Shown one piece after another: positions 9,646-22,153 of a stretch of DNA of 64,000 bases. The notes below the pieces were generated by a model that searched no databases, had not been told where the DNA came from, and saw nothing but the letters and a program-made list of their open reading frames with translations. Origin of the DNA: Coix lacryma-jobi var. lacryma-jobi (lineage: Eukaryota; Streptophyta; Magnoliopsida; Poales; Poaceae); contig CM019830.1 of the NCBI GenBank assembly GCA_009763385.1, forward strand, positions 95,854,649-95,918,648, in the 5' to 3' direction. A program made the position numbers and the translations under genes. Position 1 is the stretch's first letter; each line of letters begins with the position of its first letter.

Positions 9646-10334
9646 AGAACCTAGTCTTATACTAGAACTAGAAGAGAGAGAGAGAGAGGAAGAGATCAAG
9701 AAGGAGCTCCGGCCTGTCGGATCAACTTCTTCATCTTGTACCTGCGGATTCAAGTTCATCTTCAACTTGCTTCAGCGATTGTTTCGGTAATCAACGTCTA
9801 TATTTAAGTCTGAGCCATTGTTCTTATTATTCTTAAGGTTTGTGACTCTCTTTTGAGTACTTTAATTCTAAGTTGCTCTAGAGTTAGAGTAGTTGGATAG
9901 TGTAAGCGTGGTGCTTAGACTTGATAGCTCATAAATGCCTCCTATAACGCCGGTAGTAGTGGTTGTTCGCAAGGGTGACTCTTATAGCCTTGTTGATTCT
10001 TCTATAGTCCACTTACTCGTGTGTAGGCTCGGTAGGATTATACATTTGCATAAAAGACTCATACTCTGTTTGTGACCTTTTATGGCAACTTCCCCACTAA
10101 GAATAATATAAACATATCACTCTTAAATTGGAATTAGACAGCCTTAGTGATCCCCTCTATACTTCTAGGTTCTCCGTCCTTGTTAGCTACTCAGGGGTTA
10201 GACTTTAAGACTTATCACTATCCATTCCTTTGGGTTCGATATTAAAACTGGGTTACTCCATTGAAGTGCTACATCGGTAGATTTTATCTGTGCGCTTGCG
10301 GATAAAGTAGAGTGTGCGTGAATTTATACCAACA
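9646..10334 (+). repeat. Athila-1 5' LTR, right-hand 689 bp
   Basis: Matches the 3' LTR from about 16440 to 17127 nearly base for base and ends TTATACCAACA. The left ~566 bp of this LTR must lie left of the window, on the other side of SIRE-A. Confidence 0.88.
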
Positions 10335-10340
10335 AGCATT

Positions 10341-10360
10341 TCTGGCGCCGTTGTCGGGGA
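10341..10360 (+). promoter_or_regulatory. Athila-1 primer binding site
   Basis: TGGCGCCGTTGTCGGGGA begins a few bases after the LTR end (spacer AGCATTTC). This box is typical of Athila-type gypsy elements and is repeated as a nearly identical box at Athila-2. Confidence 0.8.
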
Positions 10361-13335
10361 ACGGTAGATCATCTTAAGTCTTAGTTTAACCTTGTATTAT
10401 ATTTTTATCTTTTTTCCTTTTTGTCCCAGTCTTTTCATTATTTTTGTTTTCATTCTTATGAATGTTGTTTTTGAATTCCACTCTTATCTATCACTACCCC
10501 ATGAGCAAGCTATAACCAGTAGAATCCTTATACTCCATCATAATACCTAGTTATGAGATATGTCTACCTTTCTGCTGCACTGTCCTTGTAATGAGCATAG
10601 AAATATAATTATGAAAATATTCCTTCGGGTATTCTTGTCACTAACCTTTCCAGGTCTGGAGCAGAAAAGAATGAAAGAACAACAAACACAAGGTATGTCC
10701 CACCAATCATCATGCAACATTGAATTACATTCATCCAATCTTGATTTGTGCAAAATCCAAGCTTGGGGAATAGACTTTCTAAGAATATTTCTTGCCATGT
10801 TGCTATGTTGGTTGCCCCTACCTTTAGGATATGCTCATATACTAATCATACTCTTTCATCACCATCTGAATAAATCTCTACAATGCTTTCATGTTATCTT
10901 TGTTTGCTATAGTATATTCTTTGGTTTTGAAGTATTATCATACAACTTTTAAATTAGGCATGGAGCTTAGTTTAACTGTTTTCATGAATTAAAGTAAGAC
11001 ATGGTGTTTGGTTTGATTCTTGAGTTAAAATGTGTGCTGATTTTACCTCTAAAGGCTTTTAAATTAAGTATGGTGCTTAGGTTAAAATGCCTTCCTAGAT
11101 CAAATTTGACGTGGTGTCTAGGTTGATTTCTGAACTGATAGTATGCTATAGTAGATATTGGATATTTTGTTGGACTAACCCCTGCAGGAAAACTTTCATT
11201 ATTAATTTGGGAAAGTCCGGAGATGAAGAGACACATGAACCTCAACAACTCTTGCACAATGAAGACTCAACTCATTCATCATGGATGAAAGAACTGTGAG
11301 TATCGAAGTTTATTTATTTTGTCTTCTACTGCAAGTTATCTTTTACCTTGAATCATGTTAAAGTGCAGCCAACACATAAAATACTAGTCTATGCTAAAAT
11401 AATCCTAAAACATCTTTTTATTAGCATAGATGCAAAATACATATGTTGTGGATAATAACCCATGCTTCAAATTCTTGCAATCCTTCGGGTACATATCCAC
11501 TAACGTTATGCAGGAGAGAGATTTTGTTCATCCATGGTCTGGTCTAAACATTGAAGATCCAAAACCCAAACCATAGACACACAAACCTACTCTTAGATCA
11601 CAAATGGTGCTAGCCTAGCTTTGAGTCTTGCTTGGGCACTGATGACAAACAGGATGCAACTTACCTCGTATGAGACAACCTATGCCTGCAACCATCATTG
11701 CCCAAGACATCAAGACAAGAAGTGGAAAGTCATCCTCTTTTCTAATCAAGAGCTAGCTTGGGAGACAAGATGGTACCACTACAACAATAGCAAGATCTAC
11801 AAGTCAAACACATGAACATGTTGTTGGGAGTCCATCTACATCACAAGCCAGCCTGGGAGAGATAATTCCGTTGTCTAGATGTGTTTCACAATCAAAGGGA
11901 GGAAGGAGAAACCCAACTTCAAAAATATTGATCTTCTACTCACCACTTTGATCAGTACAAACCACTAGATGCTGTCCCAGTCGAGAAGAAGATATGATCC
12001 ACCACTCATTCTTGGAAGATAGTTCTTGAACACCATCAATGTTATCATCTTTGCCGAACCTGGAGAAGTCAACTTTTGGATCTTTCGCTGCATCTTCAAC
12101 ATTTACATCACTTATGAGCAGCCAAAGAGAACCAAGAGAAGACGCCAAAGGGAGAGCCAACTGCCAAGAATTGAGGAGGGCATCATGAAGGATGAAGCCA
12201 CTGCACCACAAGAGTTAGAAGATGGAGAGATAGTACCTGAGCCACCAAATCAAGAAGAACAGTCGATAAGATCTCCATCATCTAGACACTGTTGAGAGGA
12301 CAAGTCTCAGTTGTGACATTACAAGACAAAAGACTATCATAGAGGCACTCGAGTAGCAGCTCTAATTTCAAGTCTCTTGTCAACCCAATAATTAAAGGGA
12401 AAACAAGAAAGGTTGACAAGAGAAGAGAGAGGATCCTAGGCAGCATACTCGAGGAACAATGCGCCTTCACTGATAAGTCGACACAAGAGAAAGAAGATCG
12501 ATACCTCTAAAGATGATTCCACTGTGATCTTCCTCCTCTCAATCACACTATGAGACAAACAAGAGAAGACAAGCCATTCATAAACAACAACCAGCTAGAC
12601 AAGAGGAGCTTCCACAAGGTGGTTCAGCACAATCACTTTCCAATGACAAAGTAACGTTTCAAGGTAAGTAACCATCACTTTAAAAGCTTCTTCTTGATTA
12701 TAGTATGAACATAAATAAAGAACAAAACATGTTTAAGTTGCACCTCACTTGATCCAACCTAATCAACTTAACATGTTCAGTCCTTTGATCCTTGTTCGTA
12801 GCTTTACTCTCTTGAATGTCACTATCTTAACTAAATGAGCTAAAATGTTGTGCATCTATCCTTTGGAAGATGATATATCTCAATCATGAAAAGATCGACA
12901 CATTATGCATAGATTATCCTTCCTTGGGTTAAGTAATTTGACCTGTTAAATATTTTAAGATGCTACTTTCATGCTCATCCTCTGATCCTATCACTCATGT
13001 TAAGATTGAGTAGAACACATAAACAACAAGTTTGTCTTGTGCAACGTGCCTAAGGATAGAGGGAAATAAACAAAACTTTTGGTTCTGTTGGTGTTTTTCC
13101 ACCAACAGAGCCCATGCACTTGATCTCTACCTTGTCTTTATGAGCAGGACACACTCTTGAGCAAACATGGAGAAGTTTATCACTTCCAAATTCTACAGAG
13201 TGAAGGTCCTAGATCTGCAAGAACATGCACACTGAGCAAGATGCTGCTAGCTTCCATAATTAACGCTTCACTTCAAACTGCTGGACAAACGAAGAACAAG
13301 AGTGACACCATATCAAGAGGCATAAACAAGAAGGA
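10361..13335 (+). other. Athila-1 leader and decayed gag region, no recognisable domain
   Basis: About 3 kb with only short open frames (for example 10560-10952 and 12026-12295), none showing a gag or other known motif. Two direct imperfect repeats of the type AAATTAxGxATGGTGCTTAG occur near 10950-11120. A 9-bp perfect stem with a 6-base loop lies at 13085-13108 (CTGTTGGTG / CACCAACAG). I read this as a degraded gag region of a non-autonomous element. Confidence 0.5.
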
Positions 13336-13515
13336 ATGATGGAAGACGTCGTAGTCAAAATTAGAGGTCATGAAGTCCTCACAGACTTCTTGATCCTCGA
13401 CATGAGAAGACAATGATGTCCACCTCATCCTAGGAAGACCATTCCTTTACGCTACAAGTGCTATCATCTACAAGAGGAAATCCATTTTCACTTTCCTGGA
13501 GAAAAGGTAAGATGC
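13336..13515 (+). pseudogene. aspartic protease remnant (Athila-1)
   Basis: Translated in two frames, the region reads like the C-terminal half of an Athila-type retroviral protease: a VVVKIRGHEVLTDFLILDM stretch, then after a frameshift DVHLILGRPFLYATSAIIY. The same LILGRPFL block occurs in the better preserved protease of Athila-2 (52470-53072). The N-terminal catalytic triad region is not readable. Broken by at least one frameshift; not functional. Confidence 0.6.
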
Positions 13516-14697
13516 TACTTCATCAACTACATACCCAATGAAGCACTCAAGAAGAATAGAAGTGAAAGACGTCGCTCTCAAAGCCAACGAAGACAAGCTA
13601 TCAAGAATAGAGAGGCCAATCACGAAGAAGAAGCTATCGACACTGTTCTAGAAAAGAAAGAACAAGAGAAACCTCAAGACAGTGAACCACAGGAAGTGAA
13701 GACTCAGACCAAGTAAATATGAAAGAAAAATTCTGCACCTTAGAGGTACAATCAATAACAACTTTCCAAACGTCTGATATACCTTGGGAGGTCTGAACCA
13801 AGGGAAGGTCTAGTTCGTCGGACCTAAATATCCGAACCTTCGCCAAAAGATAAAAATCGGTAGTTATCTTTATATTTATTTTCCTCCATATTTCTCATAT
13901 TTAATTTATAACCATTTATTGTATCATCATATTTAATTCACAAATATTTTAATTTCTGCATTGCATTAGAAAAGAAAATAAAAATATTGCATTTGTCATA
14001 CTGCATCATAAATCCCCATGTGAATAATTCTTCGGTGTGTAAAAACCCACAAGGATATTCACCGTGGTGGTATAAAAATATAATAATAAAAATAAATATG
14101 CATGCATTCATCCTGTTGCATTTTTCTGTTGCATCGTAAAAATATTAAAATACAAAATATTGAGAAAGAGATCTTACTGAAATTTTAGACAACTAAGGCT
14201 TGAGTGGCCAACCGCTAATGCTTAATCTGTTCCACAAGTTTTGTTGTCTATTTAAGTTTCACAGGATTTGAAAAGCCAAGAAAAGCTGACAAGCAAGTGA
14301 ATGCTCCATCCACTGTTGGAGCACTGTCTCAACAAAAATCAACATCAATCAAAGCTCTAATAGAGGAAGGACATATCCACTAACAGTCTGCTACATTGCA
14401 AGATCGAACGACTACGTCAACATTCAACTTGGGGGAAGGCACCCCATGTATCCACGTAAGTATCTTTATCCTCTTAAGTTTTTTATAAATAAATTCAAAT
14501 TAAAAAAAATGTGAGCACATGAAGGCTCACCCTTAAAAAGAAAAGAACAAAAATATGTGGGCACATGAAGGCTCACCATTAATTAAAAAGAGACAAAAAT
14601 ATATGGGCACATGAAGGCTCAACGCTATTAAGGGAACGAGCTTGGGGGAGACGCACCCCGTTATCTTCACGATTCACGTATGTCTTTGTTGTTGTTG

Positions 14698-14761
<64 letters not shown>

Positions 14762-15872
14762 TACTACTACTATTAGCTTTTATATTATATCTTAAAGTGT
14801 GTTAGATTAAATAAATAAAATAGTGTGTCTAGTTTGTTTTAAAAAGTTGATGACTAAAGAAGAACCCTCTCTCTAATCTTTTGCATGGAAATGATGAATA
14901 ATTGCTCTATCTAATTTCTTTCAAGTACCTAGCCTTCAAAGCATGAGTTCTCCTAATTAATAATGATGCCTTAAAATAAAATCAAATGCATGGTTGGCAA
15001 ATACTTAATCTAAGGTCTAGGTAATTGGGATATGACATGTGATGATCTGAGCTGCTATTATCTTGTTCTACACAATACTAAAGTTCCGGAGATTTCTAAA
15101 TATGAATATGACCAATAATTGCATTGAGTTAAATTAAGCTTTGTGACCCTGTGAGATGTTATCTTGCCATTGAATTGAGATCACTTACACATTTCATCAA
15201 TCTTTCGCATAAATGCTCATAACTATCTATTGCTACCCTCTCAGAAGTTTGTTGGAAGCATGTGGCTATTAAAAAAAAGGGGAGAAAAGAGAAAGAAAAG
15301 AAAAAAAAGAGATCCGAGGAAATAAAAAGGGACAAGTGTCTGAAATCTCAAAAAGATAGATATCGACGAAATAAAAAGGGACAAGTGTCCGGAACCTCGA
15401 AAAGAAAAAAAATTCAGAAAAAATGGGCACGTGCCCGATAATAGAATTAGCTTAATAGCCATACGTCTCTGATGAACAAAAGAGAGTGAATATATTCAAA
15501 AGAGCATCCGACTCCATTTTTCCATAGACATGCACTTATTGATTCAATGATTGGTTGACTTTCTCTTTGGATCCATTGTTTAATTTGAAAACATATGTAT
15601 TAATGGTTTTGAAAAAATTAATTAAAACTACGGGATAAAGGTGAAGTGAAAGAACTAGAGACATAGTGCTTGATTTGATCGTTCAATCTTTCAATTACTC
15701 AAGATCTCAGGTAAAAGTAATAAGCCCCGTGAAGAATAACATGATATGTTTCGGAGAATTTTTGTTTAACAGCAGGTGTACTTGTTGGAAGTGAAGATAT
15801 TGAAGCAACTCCTGATCCATTGTTAAGTTTTGGTTTTGCTAAGAGACTAGCAAAGGGTAAGCTTAGGGGAAT
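13516..15872 (+). other. Athila-1 3' untranslated region
   Basis: No open frame with recognisable content. It holds three ~50-bp repeats around GCACATGAAGGCTCA (14511-14630), two copies of a CTTGGGGGA..CACCCC block (14429, 14641), a microsatellite (14686-14772), and repeats of GGGACAAGTGTC near 15330-15440. A purine-rich tract GCTTAGGGGAAT (15861-15872) directly before the LTR start is the likely PPT. Confidence 0.6.
14686..14772 (+). repeat. compound trinucleotide microsatellite
   Basis: (TTG)5 followed by about 20 units of TTA and then (CTA)4, without interruption. Confidence 0.97.
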
Positions 15873-17127
15873 TGTTGACACTGGTTATCTATCAAAATTA
15901 AAGGATAATAAATATGAAAAGGGCATGAATTCAATCACCAACAAAGGTTTAGGGTTTTAATTGACAATATTTCACGAGTTTTGGTGGATTGTGATTCTGC
16001 AGGGACTAAACCAGGAAACCAGCACTGATTACTTCTCCTAGAAGGAAACCGACGGGAGATAACACAACCGCCAAGTAAGGAATACTCTAGAAGGATCTAG
16101 AGGACACCAGAGGACACCACGAGGCGGGACACCCCGAGAGGCCGCCAGGTGGGACCGGTCGGTCCCACCCTTAGACTGACCGGTCTCCCCCCAGGCCCGC
16201 TGGCCTCCGTCTTCTCGAAGCTTCCTCCACCGCCTTTGAGGATCCATCTTAGCCCTACATGAAGTCGGTTTGATCTAACGGCCGCGGTTGATCCCTCAGG
16301 GCTATATAAACAGGCCCTTAGACCCCAGGGAAGATAAAGTCTCTCTTCAGAAAAGTCTACGCCTTATTCAAAAACCCTAGAAGAAGACTTCAAGAGCCAG
16401 CTATCAAGTAGAAGACTAGATACCCCTCTATTTAGGTTTAGAACCTAGTCTTATACTAGAACTAGAAGAGAGAGAGAGAGAGGAAGAGATCAAGAAGGAG
16501 CTCCGGCATGTCGGATCAACTTCTTCATCTTGTACCTGCAGATTCAAGTTTATCTTCAACTTGCTTTAGAGATTGTTTCGGTAATCAACGTCTATATTTA
16601 AGTTTGAGCCATTGTTCTTATTATTCTTAAGGTTTATGACTCTCTTTTGAGTACTTTAATTCTAGTCATTCTAGAGTTAGAGTAGTTGGATAGTGTAAGC
16701 GTGGTGCTTAGACTTGATAGCTCATAAATGCCTCCTATAACGCCGATAGTAGTGGTTGTTCGCAAGGGTGACTCTTATAGCCTTGTTGATTCTTCTATAG
16801 TCCACTTACCCGTGTGTAGGCTCGGTAGGATTATACATTTGTATAAAAGACTCATACTCTGTTTGTGACCTTTTATGGCAACTTCCCCACTAAGAATAAT
16901 ATAAACATAGCACTCTTGATTTGGAATTAGACAGCCTTAGTGATCCCCTCTATACTTCTAGATTCTCCGTCCTTGTTAGCTACTCAGGGGTTAGACTTTA
17001 AGACTTGACACTATCCGTTCCTTTGTGTTCGATATTAAAACTGGGTTACTCCGGTGAAGTGCTACATCGGTAGATTTTATCTTTGCGCTTGCGGATAAAG
17101 TAGAGTGTGCGTTAATTTATACCAACA
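15873..17127 (+). repeat. Athila-1 3' LTR
   Basis: 1255 bp, starting TGTTGACACTGG and ending TTATACCAACA. A clear TATA box TATATAAA is at 16303-16310, bracketed by AGGGC and GCCCT. The right part repeats 9646-10334. Confidence 0.85.
16301..16312 (+). promoter_or_regulatory. TATA box of the Athila-1 LTR
   Basis: GCTATATAAACA, in the middle of the LTR as expected for the U3/R border. Confidence 0.7.
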
Positions 17128-17696
17128 GGGCGCTTATGATGATTTTTGAAAAGAAGTTCATCATGTTTTTCTGTCTGAGTCGATGTATGAGTAAGCTGGG
17201 AATAAAGTTGGTAATTATGAGCCCTGTATTGCTGTTGCAATACTCTGTCAGATGACAGCATAGTAGAGAGTGTTTTCTCTATCTTATCTCCATCTGTTGG
17301 ATCTTTCTCGCAAAACTTCAATCTAGAGCTAATTCTATGAACAACGTTATTGTAGTCTACCACAGATTTAAAATCTTGAAGACATAAATTATTCTATTCA
17401 TGGTTGGCCTCTGGCCAAATGAGTTCTTTTTTATGTTCATATCGCTCTTTAAGAGCGAGTCATAATTCATGAGGATTTTCAATCATAAGGTATTCAGATT
17501 TGAGATCCTCATGAATATAAAACCGTAGCAACGCTAAAGCAGTATAGATTTGCTTGTCTTACTAGGCAACCTCATTCTGAGGTTCCTGAATTGTATCTAA
17601 AAGAGTACGAGATGCAAGCACTATCTTGATATCAGAAATCCAGGTAGCATAATTGCTGCCATCTAATGCAAGTTCCTCGAACTCCTTGGTGGCCAT
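17128..17696 (-). pseudogene. gag of an older copia element (C3), interrupted by Athila-1
   Basis: Read on the minus strand from ATG at 17696, the first residues are MATKEFEELALDGSNYATW, the start of a UBN2-type copia gag. Further on, VVDYNNVVHRISSRLKFC and QQQYRAHNYQLYSQL are also typical. Several stops and frame changes lie between the two blocks (about 17370-17580). The frame ends at 17128, where the Athila-1 LTR begins inside the codon series HHKRPV. Gag would form the particle that packages element RNA. The remainder of this element must lie left of the window. Confidence 0.8.
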
Positions 17697-17972
17697 GATC
17701 CTATGTGGTCAACCATGGATAAATTAATTTACCGGATGATAAATTAAAATCAACTTGGTTAAGTTTTAATACTAAATGCAATATTTTTAATGATTATATC
17801 TTATCATAGTTTTGGATTTGTTGTAGGTAATCACATAATTGTGTACACCATACAACCAGATCATCAGAAAATTTTGATAAATACAAGACAGATAATCTCT
17901 ATGTCAAAGACAAAGAGTAGATCTTTACAGTAGGCAAATATATTGCTGCCTAAGCACGGTCTCTGGGCTAGA
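17697..17972 (-). other. C3 leader between gag and the SIRE-B insertion
   Basis: Non-coding leader of C3. Its last bases (17968-17972, CTAGA) are one copy of the SIRE-B target duplication. Its sequence GCACGGTCTCTGGG recurs as GCACGGTCTCTAGG near 30575, part of a repeated leader segment. Confidence 0.65.
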
Positions 17973-18244
17973 TGAAGGACCGAAAGTGCTACACAAAGGC
18001 GACCTTGGGGGGGGGGGGTGAATGGGAGCTTTAAATTTCTCTCCAGAAACTTATCACCACTGTCCCAAGAATCAACCCCAAGAGCAAACCTAGAGCTTGA
18101 TAGTGTCCACGACCCTAGATGTAGGGTGGATGCTTCCAGGAAGCACATCGGGACACTACCCAACTCTAGAAACCCAACGCAAAAGCCGGAAAACAAAACC
18201 GACAACGAACGAACGAACCGTGGACAAAAACGTGCGAAACTACA

Positions 18245-18515
18245 CTGATCGGACTCACTGGAGCGTCCGGTCAGTCAGGGTCGGACGCGTCCGGTCTAGC
18301 AAAAATCGTTCTGGACCGTTACTGTTTTGGACCGGTCAGTACATGAGCCAGCGTCCGGTCACACGCTGCACAATGAACAGTGTGATCTGTGAGTCCGGTC
18401 ACGCAATCACAGAGCGTCTGGTCAGTCTCTCGCATAACAGGTTTTGCTCGGCCTTCAACGACCGGACGCACAAGGCAGAGTCCGGTTGATATGAAGAGTG
18501 AGTCCGGTCACCCCG
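18245..18515 (-). repeat. GTCCGGTCA / GACCGGAC word cluster in the SIRE-B 3' LTR
   Basis: About a dozen occurrences of GTCCGGTC, GACCGGAC and related words, at the same relative place as the GTCCG-core arrays of LTR A and LTR B. The same cluster is at 28315-28610 in the 5' LTR. Confidence 0.75.
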
Positions 18516-19274
18516 ATTTCATGCAGTTCATCCACTGATTCGACTCGATCTCATCCAAAACGAATCCTCTAAGGATCAAACTTGGTGAGAGGAGACACAA
18601 GGAGGATAGTGAGCAACTCCTAGGAGATCATGGCTCAAACCTATCTCCAAATCGATGGATCGAAGGAATCGGGCGCAAATGAGAGAAAACCCCAAAACGA
18701 AAAACCGATTGATCTACTTGTTCATGAGGTTTGAGTTGGATTCCTTCGGTGGAAATGATCCCCTCATAATAAAGAGCAAGTTGATTCAACCGGATTCGAG
18801 AAAGACGCAACGAGGAGGAAGATTGAGCAATGGGAAAATCACGAAGAACAAGTTCAAAACGCGAATCACAACAACGAATTGCAACCGTGTGGCTACCATG
18901 CGAGACAATAGTGAGATTACGGTCTCACTTCATCAAAATCTCAAGAACACAGAGGTATGATTACCGTCTCTGCGGATCTTAGTAGCTACAGCAGGGATTG
19001 GGAGAGCAGGAAACCCTAAGTGAAAATAGCAATGGCTGAGATGGAATGGAGGGATGGGTTGCAACTCCTTTTATAACCTAATACAATTATTCCCCTTCTA
19101 CCCCTACTGCTAATGAGTGGGCAGGCTAACCCTAAGGGTATTCCTGACTAACTCGAGAGTGTAGTCGATCCGACGTCCACGCCCACACATCTGGTAGCTT
19201 CACCTCAACGCGACCTCACCCGATGCCGCCATGTGCCGCCACTGTGCCGCTCGTCCTTTTCACGGACCTCCCCT

Positions 19275-19537
19275 CCGGTTTTGAGGCTAAAACCAGGAAA
19301 TCTGTCTTCACGACCTTCCCCCGGTTTTGAGGCTGAAACCGGAAAACCTGGGCCATCCCCCGGTTTTGAGGCCAAAGCCAGGAAACCTGTCGTCCATTGC
19401 ATGAGTTTTGTGGCCCAAACTCAGAAACCCGCCAGCGCCCAGGTTTTGAGGCCCAAACCTGGAAACTGTCCTCAGCCCGAGTTTTGTGGCCCAAACTCGG
19501 AAACTGGCCGCACCCAGGTTTTATGGCGCAAACCTGG
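19275..19537 (-). repeat. array of seven hairpins in the SIRE-B 3' LTR
   Basis: Inverted repeats at 19514-19537, 19477-19500, 19439-19462, 19402-19423, 19360-19382, 19321-19342 and 19275-19297. Read on the element strand, the order is CCAGG, CCGAG, CCAGG, TGAG, then three CCGG types (two with mismatches). This is the same order as in LTR A and LTR B, with one more unit. The 5' LTR has the same array at about 29730-30000. Confidence 0.85.
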
Positions 19538-19928
19538 AAACTGTCCACCCGGTGATTTTGCTGTGGCTCAACCACCAAACCGGCGTCGTAGAGGGGATGC
19601 ACCGCCCGTGCACCCCATCCACCGACACGTGTCCCCAGGCCCACGACCCGAGCCACACCGTGCCCCGCAAGTCTCCGCTCTTCGCTGTCCCAGGCTGTCA
19701 GCCACCACAGCTGATCCTCAGGCCACCGGTCCCTCAGTCCAAGCCTCACGTCTTCCCATCACCGCTCCGGTTCCATCGGCACGACACGTCTCTACTTGAC
19801 CTTCACCTTGCCTTCGATCATTGTCTCCGTGGTCGACACCAGCACAACACAAGCCAAAGAACATGCGCATCATACCAGTGGACAATCACTCGTCATCTCA
19901 AGATCCGGCATACACCCATGTATCCGCA

Positions 19929-19940
19929 ATCTCCCCCTTG
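19929..19940 (-). promoter_or_regulatory. SIRE-B polypurine tract
   Basis: On the minus strand AAGGGGGAGAT lies directly before the 3' LTR start TGCGGATAC. Confidence 0.8.
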
Positions 19941-22153
19941 ATGAGTGCATTGTCAACTACCAATAGAAATCATAGTGAAGGTAGAAGAAAGAAGAATAAG
20001 GAAGAGTAGAGAGCTCGTCCAAATGACCCAAGAGCATAACAGAGCCGAAAGAAGGTCAAGTGGAGTGAGCAAAACAACTTGGTCCCTAAAGACATGGGCA
20101 ACGGCTCGACGCAACCAAGCAAAGCAAAGCTAGCCCTCAAGAAGAGATAGAACAGGCTCAACACCGCTAGCAAGAAAGCTCGATACCAATTGAAACTCGT
20201 GAAAGCTCAATACCAATTGAAATGCCAATTGAAATGCAAGCAAAGCAAAGTAAAACTAGCCCTCAAGAAGAGGCAGAACGGGCTCAACACCGCTAGCAAG
20301 AAAGCTTAATACCAATTGAAAGGCAAGAAAGCTCGATACCAATTGAACCAAAATCAACTGAAAAGCACATCTGAATGCAAACTGCTAGTCCCTCATGATA
20401 GAGGCACAAAGGCTCAACACAACTAGCAGAAAATCGTTCCAAACGAATTGAGGGAAATGGCTCCAAACTAATTGAAAACTCATCAAGTGAGCAAATTCCC
20501 CCTGGACATAAACTCCCCCTTCAATAATGCACACAACTAAGATATGATTTGTCAAATTTCTCCCCCTTAGTTGATAATGCACTATCAAGCAAATGCATGA
20601 GTCAAAAATGCAAGTTAGCAGCTTCATGAATATAGTCGATAGAATGAAAAGATGCTCTAAAGAGTGCTGATCCGACAACTCAACAAAAAGCATCCATGCT
20701 AGCAAAGGCTCAAACTGATCACCAAATACGAAATATCAACATATGAGCAAAGTTAGCAGTTTTATGTCATCCATAAAAGGTGTTCACCATAAAAATGGCA
20801 CCAGACATGTATAAACAGGAAGTCAAACAAGTGCTAAACATGTATACAAGGTGAACTATCCCTAGCAAAGTTCAATCATCATGCTACAAAATGAAACATA
20901 GACTTGTGTTTTCAAATTTTATCGGAGTTGCAGCGGTGAAAATACACAAGTTCAAATTTCAGCATGTGATTGCGAGAGGTTGAAAGCTTGTCATTGCCTA
21001 TCTTTTCAACTGAGCTAAGCCTATGCATAAGCAATCAGAAGCTTAAAGCACCGGTTTTGGTCTTACATTACACGGGTCAAGTTTAACTCAATGTGCAACG
21101 AGAAATAGTCTCAATACCGTGATGTGCTGACAAGCAATCCCATCTCGATCTTTTCAATTTACTTATACTTGGTTCAATTTTAGAGCAAAAAAAGAATATA
21201 CCAAGCAAGTGAATGACCCAGAACTAGAGACATAGAAACCTAGCATATATGAAAAGCACAAGTGATTTCAACACATTCTACACATGCTAGTTGCCAATCT
21301 CAATGGTGAGCAAGTTTCAAGTTTTAAGTTCATTAAGCATATTCACCATTCATAAATAAGCCTCGGCAAAATACCCGCTACCCATTACCCGTACCCGAAT
21401 TACCCGAACTCGGACCCGAATTACCCGAACCCGAGGTACCCGATCCCAAATTCGGATACTGATTTTGATTACCCGAAATTAGTTTGGGTAATTCGGGTAA
21501 TATCCTCTGGTACCCGAACTACCCGAATGACCCGAAGTTGTATTTTTGTCTTTGTATTTATCATATATTATTAGTTAAATAAATGAATTTATCATTTCAT
21601 TAGTATACTATTCTCTCTGTTTGAACAAGTAACTGCAATATGTTATTCTTTGCAAATTAGTGTTGGAATTATATACAAGATGCTGTTGAAATTATGTATG
21701 AATTTCTACTAAAATTTTGTATAATTTGCTCTTTTATATGACTTCGGGTATATCGGGTAATACCCGAACCCGAACCCAAATTATCGAGTACCCGAAATTG
21801 CAGGTAGTGTTTTTTCAGGACTAAATTCAGGTAGCAATTTTCATTACCCAAACTTTGAATTACCCGAATTACCCAACCCAAAAAAATCGGGTAACCCGAA
21901 CGCCCAGGCTTATTCATAAAGCAGCTCAGCTCACAACATGTATCAGTGATCAAAAGGAGCCTAAGCTACAAGCATCATTATATATCATCAGAGCATACTA
22001 GACATAGCATAGTTACATTCTAAAGAATATAGTCATGAAGCTCGAAAATGCAAAGATGTATGATGAAATGCAAAGTCTAGACTATAAAGAGTGAAAACAA
22101 AACAAAAGAAAACGAGTCAAACTATGATACAATAACCAAAATGTTTCCTCCAT
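19941..22153 (-). other. SIRE-B 3' non-coding tail
   Basis: Homologous to 2545-4146 of SIRE-A. It contains the CTAGCxxxCTCAAGAAGAGG / GGCTCAACAC repeats (about 20110-20420) and several CTCCCCCTT tracts (PPT-like on the element strand) near 20500-20570. No envelope-like reading frame was found. A hAT MITE sits at 21357-21912. Confidence 0.7.
21357..21912. mobile_element. hAT-type MITE
   Basis: 556 bp, termini TAAGCCTCGGC and (inverted) TAAGCCTGGGC, with the 8-bp direct repeat TTCATAAA at 21349-21356 and 21913-21920. Subterminal regions are dense in ACCCGAA / TTCGGGT words in both orientations (21385-21530, 21745-21910). No coding capacity. SIRE-A has an empty version of the target near 2784-2791 (TTTTTGAA on its strand), which confirms the borders. 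Confidence 0.88.

Larger units (their letters stand above)
9646..17127 (+). mobile_element. Athila-1: gypsy-type element without RT or integrase
   Basis: Two copies of one LTR (9646-10334, 5'-truncated by SIRE-A, and 15873-17127) flank a 5.5 kb interior. A TGGCGCCGTTGTCGGGGA primer site follows the 5' LTR and a purine-rich tract precedes the 3' LTR. The only recognisable protein remnant is an aspartic-protease piece near 13340-13510. No reverse transcriptase or integrase motif was seen in any frame, so it looks like a non-autonomous derivative. It sits inside the gag of the C3 copia: sequence to the right of 17127 is C3 gag on the minus strand. Confidence 0.82.
17973..19928 (-). repeat. SIRE-B 3' LTR
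   Basis: 1956 bp, ends TGCGGATACATGGG (at 19928, minus strand) and GGTCCTTCA (at 17973). It matches the 5' LTR throughout but lacks the Tourist MITE at the position corresponding to 19029, so it is the empty-site control for that insertion. Confidence 0.93.

Noticed and set aside
19216..19749. Minus and plus frames of about 180 codons across the LTR hairpin array (also 4429-4902, 29678-30253)
   Set aside because: The repetitive protein sequence (for example GFEAxTGKP-like units) is only the translation of the hairpin repeats, which lie in an LTR promoter region; there is no independent coding signal.
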